From NCBI RefSeq assembly GCF_029870285.1, contig NZ_JACSYA010000047.1:1-30188 (forward strand): a DNA stretch of 30,188 nucleotides. The letters are read 5' to 3'. This document shows, piece by piece, positions 15,085-23,202 of this stretch (its first letter is position 1; every line of letters starts with the position of its first letter). This DNA comes from Delftia sp. PS-11 (GTDB lineage Bacteria > Pseudomonadota > Gammaproteobacteria > Burkholderiales > Burkholderiaceae_C). The position numbers and the translations under genes were made by a program. The notes beneath the pieces were generated by a model, which was not told the origin of the DNA, made no database searches, and worked only from the letters and a program-made list of their open reading frames with translations.

Positions 15085-15486
15085 ATGTCCGAGCAAACAC
15101 AGAACACCGCTTCGCACACCCCTTATGAATGGATAGGTGGCGAGCCCAGGGTGCAGGCCCTGGTGGACCGCTTCTACGACCTCATGGACCTGGAGCCCGG
15201 CTATGCCGAGCTGCGCGCGGCCCACGGCAGCACGCTGGCCGATGCGCGCCAGAAACTGTTCTGGTTCCTGTGCGGCTGGCTCGGCGGCCCCGACTATTAC
15301 CAGGAGCGCTTCGGCCACCCGCGCCTGCGCATGCGCCACATGCCCTTTTCCATCGGCATCCTGGAGCGCGACCAGTGGGTGGCCTGCATGGACCAGGCCA
15401 TGGGCGAGACGGGCGTGCCCGAAGACCTGCGCGTGCGCCTGAAAGCCAGCTTCATGAACACGGCCGACTGGATGAGGAACCGGTAG
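15085..15486 (+). CDS. group II truncated haemoglobin
   Basis: Protein of 133 aa from ATG 15085 (in-frame ATGs upstream at 15028 and 15037 are less likely). The group II (trHbO/YjbI) signature is visible: TPYEWIGGEPRVQALVDRFY at the N-terminus, LFWFLCGWLGGPDYYQERFG, then HPRLRMRHMPFSIG carrying the proximal haem ligand His85, and the conserved G8 tryptophan in RDQWVACMDQAM (Trp98). These cytoplasmic globins bind oxygen and NO and are linked to NO or peroxide detoxification. It lies 71 bp downstream of the permease, and nirB is close by, but a shared function is not shown. Confidence 0.92.
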   Translation: MSEQTQNTASHTPYEWIGGEPRVQALVDRFYDLMDLEPGYAELRAAHGSTLADARQKLFWFLCGWLGGPDYYQERFGHPRLRMRHMPFSIGILERDQWVACMDQAMGETGVPEDLRVRLKASFMNTADWMRNR

Positions 15487-15535
15487 GCCGCAGCAGCGCC
15501 ACGTCCGTGCATGCCGGCAGCCAAGCCGCGCGGCG

Positions 15536-15553
15536 GTGTCACAGTGCTGTCAA
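15536..15553 (+). promoter_or_regulatory. PHO-box-like tandem repeat upstream of the nucleotidase gene
   Basis: GTGTCAC-AGTG-CTGTCAA contains two TGTCA cores 11 bp apart in direct orientation, the architecture of the PhoB box (CTGTCAT repeats). The AT-rich 4-bp spacer of the consensus is replaced by AGTG and the flanks are imperfect. It lies 47 bp before ATG 15600 of a nucleotide-hydrolysing lipoprotein, a typical Pho-regulon function. The regulator is inferred. Confidence 0.4.
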
Positions 15554-15599
15554 TCCGGGTCGGGACACTGGTGGACTTCCTCATTCCGACAAAAACCAC

Positions 15600-17645
15600 A
15601 TGCTGCACCCGACGCGTTTCCGATTCCCGAACCTGTCCCGCCGCCTGGCCCTGACGGCGCTGGCCAGCGCCGCGCTGCTGGCTGCCTGCGGCGGCAGCGG
15701 CTCCAGCCAGTCCGCCACGGCCACTCTGGCCGTGCTGGAGACCACGGACCTGCACTTCAACGTCCGCAGCTTCGACTACTTCAAGCTGGCGGAGGACCCT
15801 TCCTACGGTTTCGAGCGCACGGCCACGCTGGTGCGGCAGGCCCGCAAGGAGTTTGCCAACACGCTGCTGGTGGACAACGGCGACACCATCCAGGGCACGG
15901 CCCTTGCCGACTACGAGGCCGATGTGGCCCGCATCCCCTGCACGCAGCAGCTGTCCATGTACAAGGCCATGGGTGCGCTGGGCTTTGATGCAGGCACGCT
16001 GGGCAACCACGAATTCAACTATGGACTGCCGTTCCTGAACCAGGTGCTGGGCGGCGGCATGGATGTGGACGGCGTGGACAAGTCGCTCAAGTGCGCGGGC
16101 AACGGCTTCCCGATGGCGCTGTCCAATGTCTACAGCAGCAAGACCCGCCAGCCCCTGGTGCAGCCCTATGTCATCCTGGAACGCAAGATCTCGGCCAGGG
16201 ACAAGGACGGGCAGGCCGTGGAGCTGCCGATCAGGATCGGCGTGATCGGCTTCACCACGCCGGGCATCATGAGCTGGGACAAGCGCTACCTCGATGGCAA
16301 GCTCTATACCGAGGGCGCCGTCGAGTCGGCCCAGAAATATGTGCCCGAGATGCGCGCCAAGGGCGCCGATGTGGTCGTGGCCCTGCTGCACGGCGGCCTG
16401 GATGGCGCCAGCTACTCGCCCGGCATGGAAAACCCCGGCCTGTACCTGAGCAAGGTGCCCGGTATCGATGCCATGGTCATGGGCCACCAGCACAGCGTCT
16501 TCCCCGACACGGCGGCCACCCCGGCCTTCAGTCTGCCTGGGGTGGACAACAAGGCGGGCACCATCAACGGGGTGCCAGCCGTCATGGCCAGCTCCTGGGG
16601 CAAGGCGCTGGGCGTGGTCCAGCTGTCCCTCAAGTGGGATGGCCGGCAGTGGGGCGTTGACAAGGGCGCGAGCAAGAGCGAGCTGCGCAATATCCAGACC
16701 GGCAAGGATGCCGCAGGCAAGGCCACCTATGTGGCGGCGGACCCCGCTGTGGCGCCCCTGGTCGAAGCCCAGCACCAGGCCGCCATCCAGTATGTGAAGA
16801 CACCCATCGGCAGCACGGACTTTCGCATGAGCACGCTGTTTGCCGATGTGGGCGACCCCGGCGCCATCCAGATCGTCAACCAGGCGCAGCGCGACTATGT
16901 GGCCGACTACGTCAAGGCCAACCTGCCGCAGTATGCACAACTGCCTGTGCTGTCGGTCAGCGCGCCCTTCAAGTCGGGCTTCCAGGGCGGCGCCGACTAC
17001 ACCGATGTGGCCGTGGGCCCGCTGGCCATCTACAACGCCGCCGACCTGTACCTGTACCCCAACACCGTGTATGCGGTGAAGGTCAATGGCGCCGATATCA
17101 GGGACTGGCTGGAGGCTGCCGCCAAGCGCTTCAACCAGATCGACCCGGCCAGGACGGGCGAGCAGCAACTGATCAGCAGCTTCCCCGGCTACAACTTCGA
17201 CATGTTCACCACGGCCGATGTGCAGTATGAAATCGATGTCACACAGCCCGTGGGTAGCCGCATCCGCAATCTGCAGTACCTGGGCAAACCCATCGATCCC
17301 GCGCAGGAGTTCGTGATCGCCACGAACAACTACCGCGCCACCAGCGGCAAGAGCTTCATTGCCAAGCTCGATGGCTCCAGCGCCATCTGGGCCTCGCCCG
17401 ATGCCAACCGCGATGTGGTGATTGCATATGTGCGCAAGTACGGCAGCATCACGCGTGCAGCCAATGGCGCGGCCAAGAGCTGGCGTTTCACCAAGGTGGC
17501 GACCTCGGCCAATGTGGTGTTCAGCTCGGGCGCCAATGCGCTGCCAGTGGCCCAGGCGGCCGGCCTGTCCAATATCTCGCTGGTGGCAGCTGACGACGGC
17601 TCGGGCAAGGGCACGTCCAAGTACCGGCTTGACCTGTCCAAGTGA
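15600..17645 (+). CDS. periplasmic 2',3'-cyclic-nucleotide 2'-phosphodiesterase/3'-nucleotidase-type lipoprotein
   Basis: Protein of 681 aa from ATG 15600. A lipoprotein signal peptide ends ASAALLAAC, with lipidated Cys30. The N-terminal metallophosphatase domain has the full motif series: ETTDLHFN (Asp50, His52), DNGDTIQG (Asp95), LGNHEFNYG (Asn136, His137), an LLHGG segment, and GHQHSVFP. The C-terminal half carries the 5'-nucleotidase substrate-specificity domain, including NPNTVYAVKV-like YPNTVYAVKVNGADIRDWLE and FPGYNFDMFTTADVQYEIDV. CpdB-type enzymes hydrolyse 2',3'-cyclic nucleotides and 3'-nucleotides for phosphate and nucleoside salvage. The gene is monocistronic, with a PHO-box-like site upstream and a strong hairpin downstream. 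Confidence 0.9.
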   Translation: MLHPTRFRFPNLSRRLALTALASAALLAACGGSGSSQSATATLAVLETTDLHFNVRSFDYFKLAEDPSYGFERTATLVRQARKEFANTLLVDNGDTIQGTALADYEADVARIPCTQQLSMYKAMGALGFDAGTLGNHEFNYGLPFLNQVLGGGMDVDGVDKSLKCAGNGFPMALSNVYSSKTRQPLVQPYVILERKISARDKDGQAVELPIRIGVIGFTTPGIMSWDKRYLDGKLYTEGAVESAQKYVPEMRAKGADVVVALLHGGLDGASYSPGMENPGLYLSKVPGIDAMVMGHQHSVFPDTAATPAFSLPGVDNKAGTINGVPAVMASSWGKALGVVQLSLKWDGRQWGVDKGASKSELRNIQTGKDAAGKATYVAADPAVAPLVEAQHQAAIQYVKTPIGSTDFRMSTLFADVGDPGAIQIVNQAQRDYVADYVKANLPQYAQLPVLSVSAPFKSGFQGGADYTDVAVGPLAIYNAADLYLYPNTVYAVKVNGADIRDWLEAAAKRFNQIDPARTGEQQLISSFPGYNFDMFTTADVQYEIDVTQPVGSRIRNLQYLGKPIDPAQEFVIATNNYRATSGKSFIAKLDGSSAIWASPDANRDVVIAYVRKYGSITRAANGAAKSWRFTKVATSANVVFSSGANALPVAQAAGLSNISLVAADDGSGKGTSKYRLDLSK

Positions 17646-17651
17646 CCCGGT

Positions 17652-17684
17652 GGCGCTGCCTGCACGCCCGGTGCGGGCAGCGCC
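17652..17684. terminator. strong hairpin between convergent genes
   Basis: GGCGCTGCC-T-GCAC pairs with GTGC-G-GGCAGCGCC around a 5-base loop, forming a 13-bp stem with one T-G pair or bulge. It sits between the stop of the nucleotidase gene and the stop of the convergent thioesterase gene, so it may end both transcripts. No T tract follows. Confidence 0.5.
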
Positions 17685-17692
17685 CCCTGTCC

Positions 17693-18271
17693 TCAGCGCG
17701 CGGGCGGCAGCTCGAACACCAGGCAGGTGGTGGTGGCATGGGCGTACAGCGTGCCGTCTGCGCCCACCAGGCGTGCATCGGCCGTGGCCAGCTGGCGGCC
17801 GCAGTGCAGCACCCGGCCTTCGGCGCGCACGCGCGGAACGCTGGGGGTCAGCCCCTTGACGAGGTTGACGCTCAGCTCTGCCGTGGTATAGCCGCGCCCT
17901 GGCGGCAGGCTGGTGTGGACGGCGCAGCCCAGCGCCGAATCCAGCAGCGTGGCAAACCAGCCGCCATGCACGCCGCCCATGGGGTTCAGATGGGCAGGAC
18001 CCGGCCGGCCCTGGAAGATGGCGCGCCCTTCTTCCACAGATATCAGCATGAAGTCCAGCGTGCGTGCGATCGGCGGGTAGGGCAGCTCGCCGCGCAGCAT
18101 GGCCTGCATCAGCTCCAGCCCGCTGCGGCCGGCCACCTGCTCCGGGCGGGCTACGCCCGGGCCGGCCCCTGCATCCAACCGGGCCATGATGGCCTGTTCT
18201 TCATCGAGCCAGGCCTGCAGGGCCACAGAAGGCGGGTTGCCGGTGGACTGCAGGTGGGTGCGCTTATCCAT
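17693..18271 (-). CDS. PaaI-family hotdog-fold thioesterase
   Basis: Protein of 192 aa from ATG 18271 with a GAGAGAC ribosome binding site. The hotdog thioesterase signature is HLNPMGGVHGGWFATLLDSA (94-113), followed by TTAELSVNLVKGLTP and RVRAEGRVLHCGRQLATADA, as in PaaI/YdiI-like acyl-CoA thioesterases. An N-terminal extension of about 70 residues precedes the core. The enzyme probably hydrolyses an aromatic or short-chain acyl-CoA in the cytoplasm. It diverges from marR across a 103-bp gap that carries a long palindrome, so it is very likely under MarR control. Confidence 0.88.
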   Translation of the reverse strand: MDKRTHLQSTGNPPSVALQAWLDEEQAIMARLDAGAGPGVARPEQVAGRSGLELMQAMLRGELPYPPIARTLDFMLISVEEGRAIFQGRPGPAHLNPMGGVHGGWFATLLDSALGCAVHTSLPPGRGYTTAELSVNLVKGLTPSVPRVRAEGRVLHCGRQLATADARLVGADGTLYAHATTTCLVFELPPAR

Positions 18272-18333
18272 GGAATGTCTCTCTTTCAGGCGTAAGCCAT
18301 AGGGGGATGCGTGGCCGGTCAGGCAGCACATTT

Positions 18334-18368
18334 ATTATTGTACATACAACAGTTGTATATGCAATAAT
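18334..18368. promoter_or_regulatory. 35-bp near-perfect palindrome, probable MarR operator
   Basis: Left arm ATTATTGTACATACAAC (18334-18350) and right arm GTTGTATATGCAATAAT (18352-18368) are inverted copies around a central A; 15 of 17 positions pair. It lies between the divergent thioesterase and marR genes, 6 bp before the annotated marR ATG, in an AT-rich island inside GC-rich DNA. The central ACAACaGTTGT core is of the kind bound by MarR dimers. Autoregulation and control of the thioesterase and MFS genes are inferred. Confidence 0.8.
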
Positions 18369-18374
18369 TGATGC

Positions 18375-18836
18375 ATGCCAGAAAACCAGGACCTCCCATC
18401 CATGCCGCAGGGCTGCAGCAACCACCGTGTGCGCCAGCTCATGCGAGGCATCGGCCAGATCTACGATGCGCACCTGAACGACACCGGCCTGCGCATCACG
18501 CAGTACTCGCTGCTCAGCCATGTGCTGGCGGCCAGCCCCGTGCGTCCCGTGGACCTGGCGCGGCTGATGCGCATGGATGCCTCCACGCTGACGCGCAACC
18601 TCAAGCCGCTGATCGATGCCGGCTGGGTGAGTCTGGGCCAGGGCGGCGACCAGCGCAGCCGGCTGGTGCATATCACCGACGCGGGCCGCGCCAAGCGCGA
18701 AGAGGCCAAGCAAAGCTGGAAGACCGCGCAAAACGCGCTCAACGCCCGCCTGGGCCTGGAGCGCGTAGTGGCCCTGCACGGACTGATCGACGAGTGCCTG
18801 GCGCTGCTCGATGGTGCGGACAGGCCGCAAACGTGA
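18375..18836 (+). CDS. MarR-family transcriptional regulator
   Basis: Protein of 153 aa. The winged HTH is visible as GLRITQYSLLSHVLAASPVR, VDLARLMRMDASTLTRNLKP and LIDAGWVSLGQGGDQRSRLV, followed by a C-terminal dimerisation helix pair. ATG 18375 is only 6 bp after the palindromic operator and has no ribosome binding site; ATG 18402, with AGGA about 10 bases upstream, would remove nine residues before the fold and may be the true start. Another ATG at 18371 is out of frame. It is followed after 49 bp by an MFS transporter in the same direction and diverges from a thioesterase, the classical layout of a MarR repressor with its efflux or uptake and detoxification targets. Confidence 0.9.
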   Translation: MPENQDLPSMPQGCSNHRVRQLMRGIGQIYDAHLNDTGLRITQYSLLSHVLAASPVRPVDLARLMRMDASTLTRNLKPLIDAGWVSLGQGGDQRSRLVHITDAGRAKREEAKQSWKTAQNALNARLGLERVVALHGLIDECLALLDGADRPQT

Positions 18837-18885
18837 ACGGTTCCCAGAGACGGATTTCCTCCCCCAACCCCAGGACACCACCCCC

Positions 18886-20160
18886 ATGCTCTCCACCACC
18901 ACGGCACGCTGGCTGCAGCAGCGCGGCATCCACTACGGCTGGCTGGTCGCCGCCATCACGTTCCTGACCATGCTGACCATGTCGGCCGCGCTGGGCCTGC
19001 CAGGGGCTATGCTGCAGCCGCTGTCGCGCGAGTTCGGCTGGAGCACCGAGCAGATATCGAGCAGCCTGGCCCTGCGGTTTGCGCTGTTCGGCCTGCTGGG
19101 CCCCTTCGCCGCCGTCTTCATGGAGCGCCTCGGCCTGCGCGCCGTGATGTGTGCCGGCCTGCTGTTGGTGGGATCGGCCATGGCGCTGGTCACGCTGGCT
19201 ACGCAGCTGTGGCAGCTGTTTGTGCTCTGGAGCCTGCTGCTGGGCCTGGGCACGGGGCTGACGGCGCTGGTGCTGGGGGCGGTGGTGGCCAACCGCTGGT
19301 TCGTGGCGCGGCGGGGCCTGGTGATCGGCGTGCTCACGGCCAGCGCAGCCACAGGCCAGCTGGCCTTTTTGCCGCTGGCGGCCTGGATGATCGAGCACTG
19401 GGGCTGGCGCTCGGCCACCGTGCCCGTGTTCGCGGCCAGCACCCTGATTGCTGTGCTGGCCTTTGCGCTGATGCGCGACCGGCCTGCCGATGTGGGCCTG
19501 GCGCCCTATGGCGGCGAGGCTGCGCCTGCAGGCTCGCCTGCGCCCGCAGCCATGACGCTGGCTACCCCCTTCCTGGTGCTGGCCGAGGCCGCGCGCAGCC
19601 GCACCTTCTGGCTGCTGGCGGGCAGCTTCTTCATCTGCGGTCTGTCCACCAATGGCCTGGTGCAGACCCACTTCATTTCGCTGTGCGGCGACTACGGCAT
19701 GGCCGCCGTGCCGGCAGCCTCGGTGCTGGCCATGATGGGCGCCTTTGACTTTGTGGGCACCGTGCTCTCGGGCTGGCTGTCAGACCGCTATGACAACCGC
19801 AAGCTGCTGTTCTGGTACTACGGCCTGCGCGGCCTGTCGCTGTTCTGGCTGCCCCACTCGGAGTTCACCTTCTACGGACTGGGCCTGTTCGCCATGTTCT
19901 ATGGGCTGGACTGGATCGCCACCGTGCCGCCCACGGTCAAGCTCACGGCCCAGCATTTCGGGCCGCAGAAGGTGGGGCTGGTCTTCGGCTGGGTCTTCGC
20001 CGCCCACCAACTGGGCGCGGCGCTGGCCGCCTGGGGCGCAGGCCTGACACGCACGCTGCTGCTGACCTATACGCCCGCGCTTTACGCAGCGGGGCTGGCC
20101 TGCCTGGTGGCGGCGGCGATGGCGCTGGTGATCGGGCAGGTGCGCAAGGCGGCCACCTGA
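18886..20160 (+). CDS. MFS transporter
   Basis: Protein of 424 aa from ATG 18886, with AGGA about 12 bases upstream. It has twelve predicted membrane helices, the first at about 16-40 (YGWLVAAITFLTMLTMSAAL). The N-half reads GLPGAMLQPLSREFGWSTEQ, as in oxalate/formate antiporter-like and monocarboxylate-type members of the family. The cytoplasmic loop between helices 2 and 3 reads FMERLGLRAVM, a weak version of motif A. Later helices include LSGWLSDRYDNRKLL, the motif A repeat. It sits directly downstream of marR and is presumably co-transcribed. Substrate is unknown; an organic acid is suggested by subfamily look and by the nearby acyl-CoA thioesterase. The stop is one base from the convergent Smr gene. 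Confidence 0.88.
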   Translation: MLSTTTARWLQQRGIHYGWLVAAITFLTMLTMSAALGLPGAMLQPLSREFGWSTEQISSSLALRFALFGLLGPFAAVFMERLGLRAVMCAGLLLVGSAMALVTLATQLWQLFVLWSLLLGLGTGLTALVLGAVVANRWFVARRGLVIGVLTASAATGQLAFLPLAAWMIEHWGWRSATVPVFAASTLIAVLAFALMRDRPADVGLAPYGGEAAPAGSPAPAAMTLATPFLVLAEAARSRTFWLLAGSFFICGLSTNGLVQTHFISLCGDYGMAAVPAASVLAMMGAFDFVGTVLSGWLSDRYDNRKLLFWYYGLRGLSLFWLPHSEFTFYGLGLFAMFYGLDWIATVPPTVKLTAQHFGPQKVGLVFGWVFAAHQLGAALAAWGAGLTRTLLLTYTPALYAAGLACLVAAAMALVIGQVRKAAT

Positions 20161-20161
20161 T

Positions 20162-20821
20162 TCAGTACAACTGCCGCTTGCCCGGCTGCAGCAGCACCAC
20201 CAAAGCGCCCGCGCCACCGTCGGCCGGGCGTGCCTGCACGAAAGCGAGCACTTCCTTTTTCTGAACCAGCCAGCGCTGCACGCGGCCCTTGAGCACCGGG
20301 GTCTTGCCAGGCGAGCCCAGGCCCTTGCCATGCACCACGCGCACACAGCGCACACCTGTGCGGTGGGCCAGGCGGATGAACTGGCCCAGCGCCTCGCGCG
20401 CCTCGTCTACGCGCAGGCCGTGCAGGTCCAGCTGGCGCTGGATGCTCCAGTGGCCGCCGCGCAGCTTGTGCGTGACATCGCGCCCTATGCCCTGGCGCCT
20501 GAAGCTCAGCTGGTCATCGATATCCAGCAGCGTGCTGACATCGAATTCGTCGCTCATGGCCTCGCGCAGCACGCGCTGCTCGTCCAGCTCCAGCTGCAGG
20601 GGCAGCGGTTCGGGCGGCTCTGGCACATGGCGGTGGCGCGCAGGCCCTGTCCTGAGCGCATGCACCGGGCCGACGGTGTTCTCGAACAGCTTTTGCTCGG
20701 CCAGCGCCCGGCGCGCTGCCTCGGCGCGCTGCTGCTGCAGCATGGCCTCATGCGCAGCGGCTTGTGCCAGCGCGTGGCGCAGCGGCGCGAGGTCCTGGAG
20801 GCTGGAGGCTTTCAAGGTCAT
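20162..20821 (-). CDS. Smr-domain protein (SmrA/YdaL-like)
   Basis: Protein of 219 aa from ATG 20821. The C-terminal Smr (small MutS-related) domain covers about 128-212, with LDLHGLRVDEAREALGQFI (131-149), VRVVHGKGLGS (HGKG at 164-167) and GGAGALVVLL near the end. The N-terminal part is a basic, Ala/Gln-rich helix (about 10-45) and a linker, as in YdaL/DUF-type Smr proteins. Smr domains are nicking or RNA endonucleases in several bacteria; in E. coli homologues an HGKG-type motif is part of the active site. Exact role here is unknown. The gene lies downstream of radC in the same direction with 63 bp between. Confidence 0.87.
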   Translation of the reverse strand: MTLKASSLQDLAPLRHALAQAAAHEAMLQQQRAEAARRALAEQKLFENTVGPVHALRTGPARHRHVPEPPEPLPLQLELDEQRVLREAMSDEFDVSTLLDIDDQLSFRRQGIGRDVTHKLRGGHWSIQRQLDLHGLRVDEAREALGQFIRLAHRTGVRCVRVVHGKGLGSPGKTPVLKGRVQRWLVQKKEVLAFVQARPADGGAGALVVLLQPGKRQLY

Positions 20822-20884
20822 GGTGACGCCGGTTGTACCGCAATTTCGGTGCCACGGCGGCCATGCCGTGAAAGCGGGTACGTG

Positions 20885-21565
20885 TTATAGCCAGCCCTGG
20901 CTGGCCATGGACAGCGCGGCGCCGGGCGCCACGATGACATGGTCCAGTACCCGGATATCCAGCAGGTTCAGCGCCGCCTGCAGCGCCCGGGTCAGCGCCT
21001 TGTCGGCGGCGCTGGGCGTGACGTGGCCGCTGGGATGGTTGTGCGCCATGATGACGGCACCCGCGTGGTGGTGCAGCGCACGCACTACCACCTCCCGGGG
21101 GTAGACGCTGGTCTGGGTGAGGGTGCCGCGGAACATCTCCTCCAGCGCGATCAGCCGGTTCTGGCTGTCCAGGAACAGCACGGCGAACACCTCATGCGGC
21201 CGCGATGCCAGGTGCATCTGCACATAGCTGGTCACAGCCTCGGGCGAGGTCAGCACCGGCCGCTCGCGCAGCTGCTCGGCCATTGCCCGGCGCGCCAGCT
21301 CCATGACGGCCAGCAATTCGGCGCGCTTGGCCGGGCCCAGGCCCTTGATGCGGGCCAGATCCGCGTAGCTGGCCTGCAGCAGGCCGGACAGGCCGCCAAA
21401 GCCCGGCAGGTCCAGCAGTTCGCTGGCCAGCTGCAGCACGCCCTTGCCGGCCATGCCGGTGCGCAGCAGGATGGCCAGCAGTTCAGCGTCGGACAGGGCA
21501 GCAGGGCCGCGGGCAGCGAGCTTTTCGCGGGGTTTTGCCTCGGTGGGCAGGTTTTTCAAAGCCAT
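20885..21565 (-). CDS. radC: RadC family JAB-domain protein
   Basis: Protein of 226 aa from ATG 21565. The N-terminal part, [20 protein letters not shown] then [20 protein letters not shown], and the helix-hairpin-helix segment [20 protein letters not shown] are standard for RadC/YsxA. The C-terminal RadC domain has the JAB/MPN zinc motif [16 protein letters not shown] (His175, His177, Asp188). Despite the name, a role in DNA repair is not established and biochemical function is unclear. It is divergent from slpA, as commonly seen in this bacterial family. Confidence 0.94.
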   Translation of the reverse strand: MALKNLPTEAKPREKLAARGPAALSDAELLAILLRTGMAGKGVLQLASELLDLPGFGGLSGLLQASYADLARIKGLGPAKRAELLAVMELARRAMAEQLRERPVLTSPEAVTSYVQMHLASRPHEVFAVLFLDSQNRLIALEEMFRGTLTQTSVYPREVVVRALHHHAGAVIMAHNHPSGHVTPSAADKALTRALQAALNLLDIRVLDHVIVAPGAALSMASQGWL

Positions 21566-21631
21566 GGTTCACCCAGGGTGGTGCGCTTGATGGGCGCTGT
21601 TGCACAGGGCGTGGGGGCATGGATGTTTTTC

Positions 21632-21637
21632 TACAAT
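21632..21637 (+). promoter_or_regulatory. -10 box of the slpA-ispH promoter
   Basis: TACAAT lies 25 bases upstream of slpA ATG 21663, inside a short T-rich stretch in the 97-bp gap to the divergent radC. No good -35 hexamer is found at 16-18 bp spacing, so only the -10 is proposed. Confidence 0.4.
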
Positions 21638-21662
21638 ACGGCCCCAGTTTATCGGGACTTTC

Positions 21663-22133
21663 ATGACCTCTAGCGCTTCCACCACGGCCCTCCCCACGGT
21701 CCAGGCCGGCTCGTTTCTCACGCTGCACTACCGCCTGTCCGGCCCGGCCGGTGACGTGATCAATACCTTCAACGACAAGCCGGCCACGCTGTCGCTGGGC
21801 GCGGGCGAGCTGTCGCCTGCCGTCGAGCAGCGCCTGATCGGCCTGGCCGAGGGGGTGCGCACGACCTTCGAGATGCCGGCCGGCGAGGCCTTTGGCGAGC
21901 GCAACCCCGACATGGTGCAATGGGTGGCGCGCAAGCTCATGAACGAGCTGGGCGACCCCCACGAGCAGTATGCCCCTGGCGATGTGGTGCAGTTCCCCAC
22001 GCCCGACGGCATGGGCAGCTATGCGGGCGCCGTGGTCCAGGTGCGCGAGGACGGCGCCGTGCTGTTCGACTTCAACCACCCGCTGGCCGGCCAGCCGGTG
22101 ACCTTTGAAGTGCAGATCATCGGAGTGCTCTGA
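21663..22133 (+). CDS. slpA: FKBP-type peptidyl-prolyl cis-trans isomerase SlpA/FkpB-like
   Basis: Protein of 156 aa from ATG 21663. The SlpA pattern is visible: [20 protein letters not shown], then the FKBP strand [40 protein letters not shown], and an insert-in-flap domain followed by [20 protein letters not shown], the conserved C-terminal NHPLAG motif. It catalyses prolyl isomerisation and has chaperone activity in the cytoplasm. ispH starts one base after its stop (TGA at 22131-22133, GTG at 22135), the same slpA-ispH (fkpB-ispH) pairing found in E. coli. Confidence 0.92.
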   Translation: MTSSASTTALPTVQAGSFLTLHYRLSGPAGDVINTFNDKPATLSLGAGELSPAVEQRLIGLAEGVRTTFEMPAGEAFGERNPDMVQWVARKLMNELGDPHEQYAPGDVVQFPTPDGMGSYAGAVVQVREDGAVLFDFNHPLAGQPVTFEVQIIGVL

Positions 22134-22134
22134 A

Positions 22135-23148
22135 GTGCCGCAGGTCCAGCCGTCCCCCGGCACCTCGCCCCAGGAAATCCTGCTGGCCGAGCCGCGCGGC
22201 TTTTGCGCCGGCGTGGACCGCGCCATCGAGATCGTGGAGCGGGCCCTGGCCAAGTTCGGCGCGCCCATCTATGTGCGCCACGAGATCGTGCACAACACCT
22301 TCGTGGTCAACGATCTCAAGGCCAAGGGCGCGATCTTCATCGAGGAACTCGACGATGTGCCACCCGGCGCCACCCTGGTCTTCAGCGCCCATGGCGTGAG
22401 CAAGGCCGTGCAGCAGGAGGCCGAGCGCCGGGGCTTTGCCATCTTTGATGCCACCTGCCCGCTGGTCACCAAGGTCCATGTAGAGGTGGCCAAGCTGGCC
22501 AGGGAAGGCTACGAATTCCTGATGATCGGCCACAAGGGCCATCCCGAGGTCGAAGGCACCATGGGCCAGCTGTCCGAAGGCATCCACCTGGTCGAGGACG
22601 AGGACGACGTGGCCCGCGTGGCGCCCCGCCAGACCGAGAAGCTGGCCGTGGTCACGCAGACCACGCTGTCGGTGGATGATGCCGCAGGCATCACGGCGGC
22701 CATCCGCGCACGCTTTCCGCAGGTGCGCGAGCCCAAGCAGCAGGACATCTGCTATGCCACGCAAAACCGCCAGGATGCCGTCAAGGTGCTGGCACCGCAG
22801 GTGGATGTGCTTATCGTCGTTGGCAGCCCGACCAGCTCCAACAGCAATCGCCTGCGTGAACTGGCTGCGCGCCTGGGCACGCCCGCCTACATGGTGGACA
22901 ACGCCGGCGAACTGCGCGAAGAGTGGTTTGCCCATGCCCAGCGCGTGGGCCTGACGGCCGGCGCCTCGGCGCCCGAGGTGCTGGTGGAGGACGTCATCAG
23001 ACGCCTGCGCGAGCTGGGCGCGCTGTCCGTGCGCAAGATGGATGGCATCGAGGAGACCGTGAAGTTCCCTCTGCCCAAGGGCCTGAAGATCGATGCGGCC
23101 ACCGGCCTGGAGATTGCTGTGCGCAAGATGCCGGAAACCGGGGGCTGA
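22135..23148 (+). CDS. ispH: 4-hydroxy-3-methylbut-2-enyl diphosphate reductase IspH
   Basis: Protein of 337 aa. GTG 22135 is chosen because it directly follows the slpA stop and leaves a short leader before [20 protein letters not shown]. The three [4Fe-4S] cysteines are present: Cys24 ([11 protein letters not shown]), Cys108 ([12 protein letters not shown]) and Cys206 ([11 protein letters not shown]). Substrate-binding His53 (HEIVHN), His86 (SAHGVS), His136-Glu138 ([11 protein letters not shown]) and [10 protein letters not shown] are also intact. It makes IPP and DMAPP in the last step of the MEP isoprenoid pathway and is essential in bacteria that use only this pathway. It is translationally coupled to slpA. 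Confidence 0.96.
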   Translation: MPQVQPSPGTSPQEILLAEPRGFCAGVDRAIEIVERALAKFGAPIYVRHEIVHNTFVVNDLKAKGAIFIEELDDVPPGATLVFSAHGVSKAVQQEAERRGFAIFDATCPLVTKVHVEVAKLAREGYEFLMIGHKGHPEVEGTMGQLSEGIHLVEDEDDVARVAPRQTEKLAVVTQTTLSVDDAAGITAAIRARFPQVREPKQQDICYATQNRQDAVKVLAPQVDVLIVVGSPTSSNSNRLRELAARLGTPAYMVDNAGELREEWFAHAQRVGLTAGASAPEVLVEDVIRRLRELGALSVRKMDGIEETVKFPLPKGLKIDAATGLEIAVRKMPETGG

Positions 23149-23169
23149 CGCAGCCCTCATCCAGGCACG

Positions 23170-23192
23170 AACGGGCGCAGTGCGCCCGTTTT
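23170..23192 (+). terminator. Rho-independent terminator after ispH
   Basis: AACGGGCGC (23170-23178) and GCGCCCGTT (23182-23190) form a perfect 9-bp stem with a 3-base loop, followed by TT. It lies 21 bp after the ispH stop and just before the end of the convergent CBS-domain gene, so it may serve both. Confidence 0.7.
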
Positions 23193-23202
23193 GCGCTGCG
23201 CA

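Noticed and set aside
12236..15100. Open frame on the minus strand continuous with nirB, making a 1793-codon reading frame
   Set aside because: The extra part is antisense to the permease gene, whose coding frame is clear. Its residues are His/Gln/Gly-rich, as expected of GC-rich antisense. NirB homology begins at ATG 12235.
15297..17168. Long minus-strand frame of 623 codons opposite the nucleotidase
   Set aside because: Antisense shadow of a clearly identified lipoprotein; no domain, signal or ribosome binding site.
22117..23160. Minus-strand 347-codon frame opposite ispH
   Set aside because: Exactly mirrors a conserved essential gene and has antisense-type composition.
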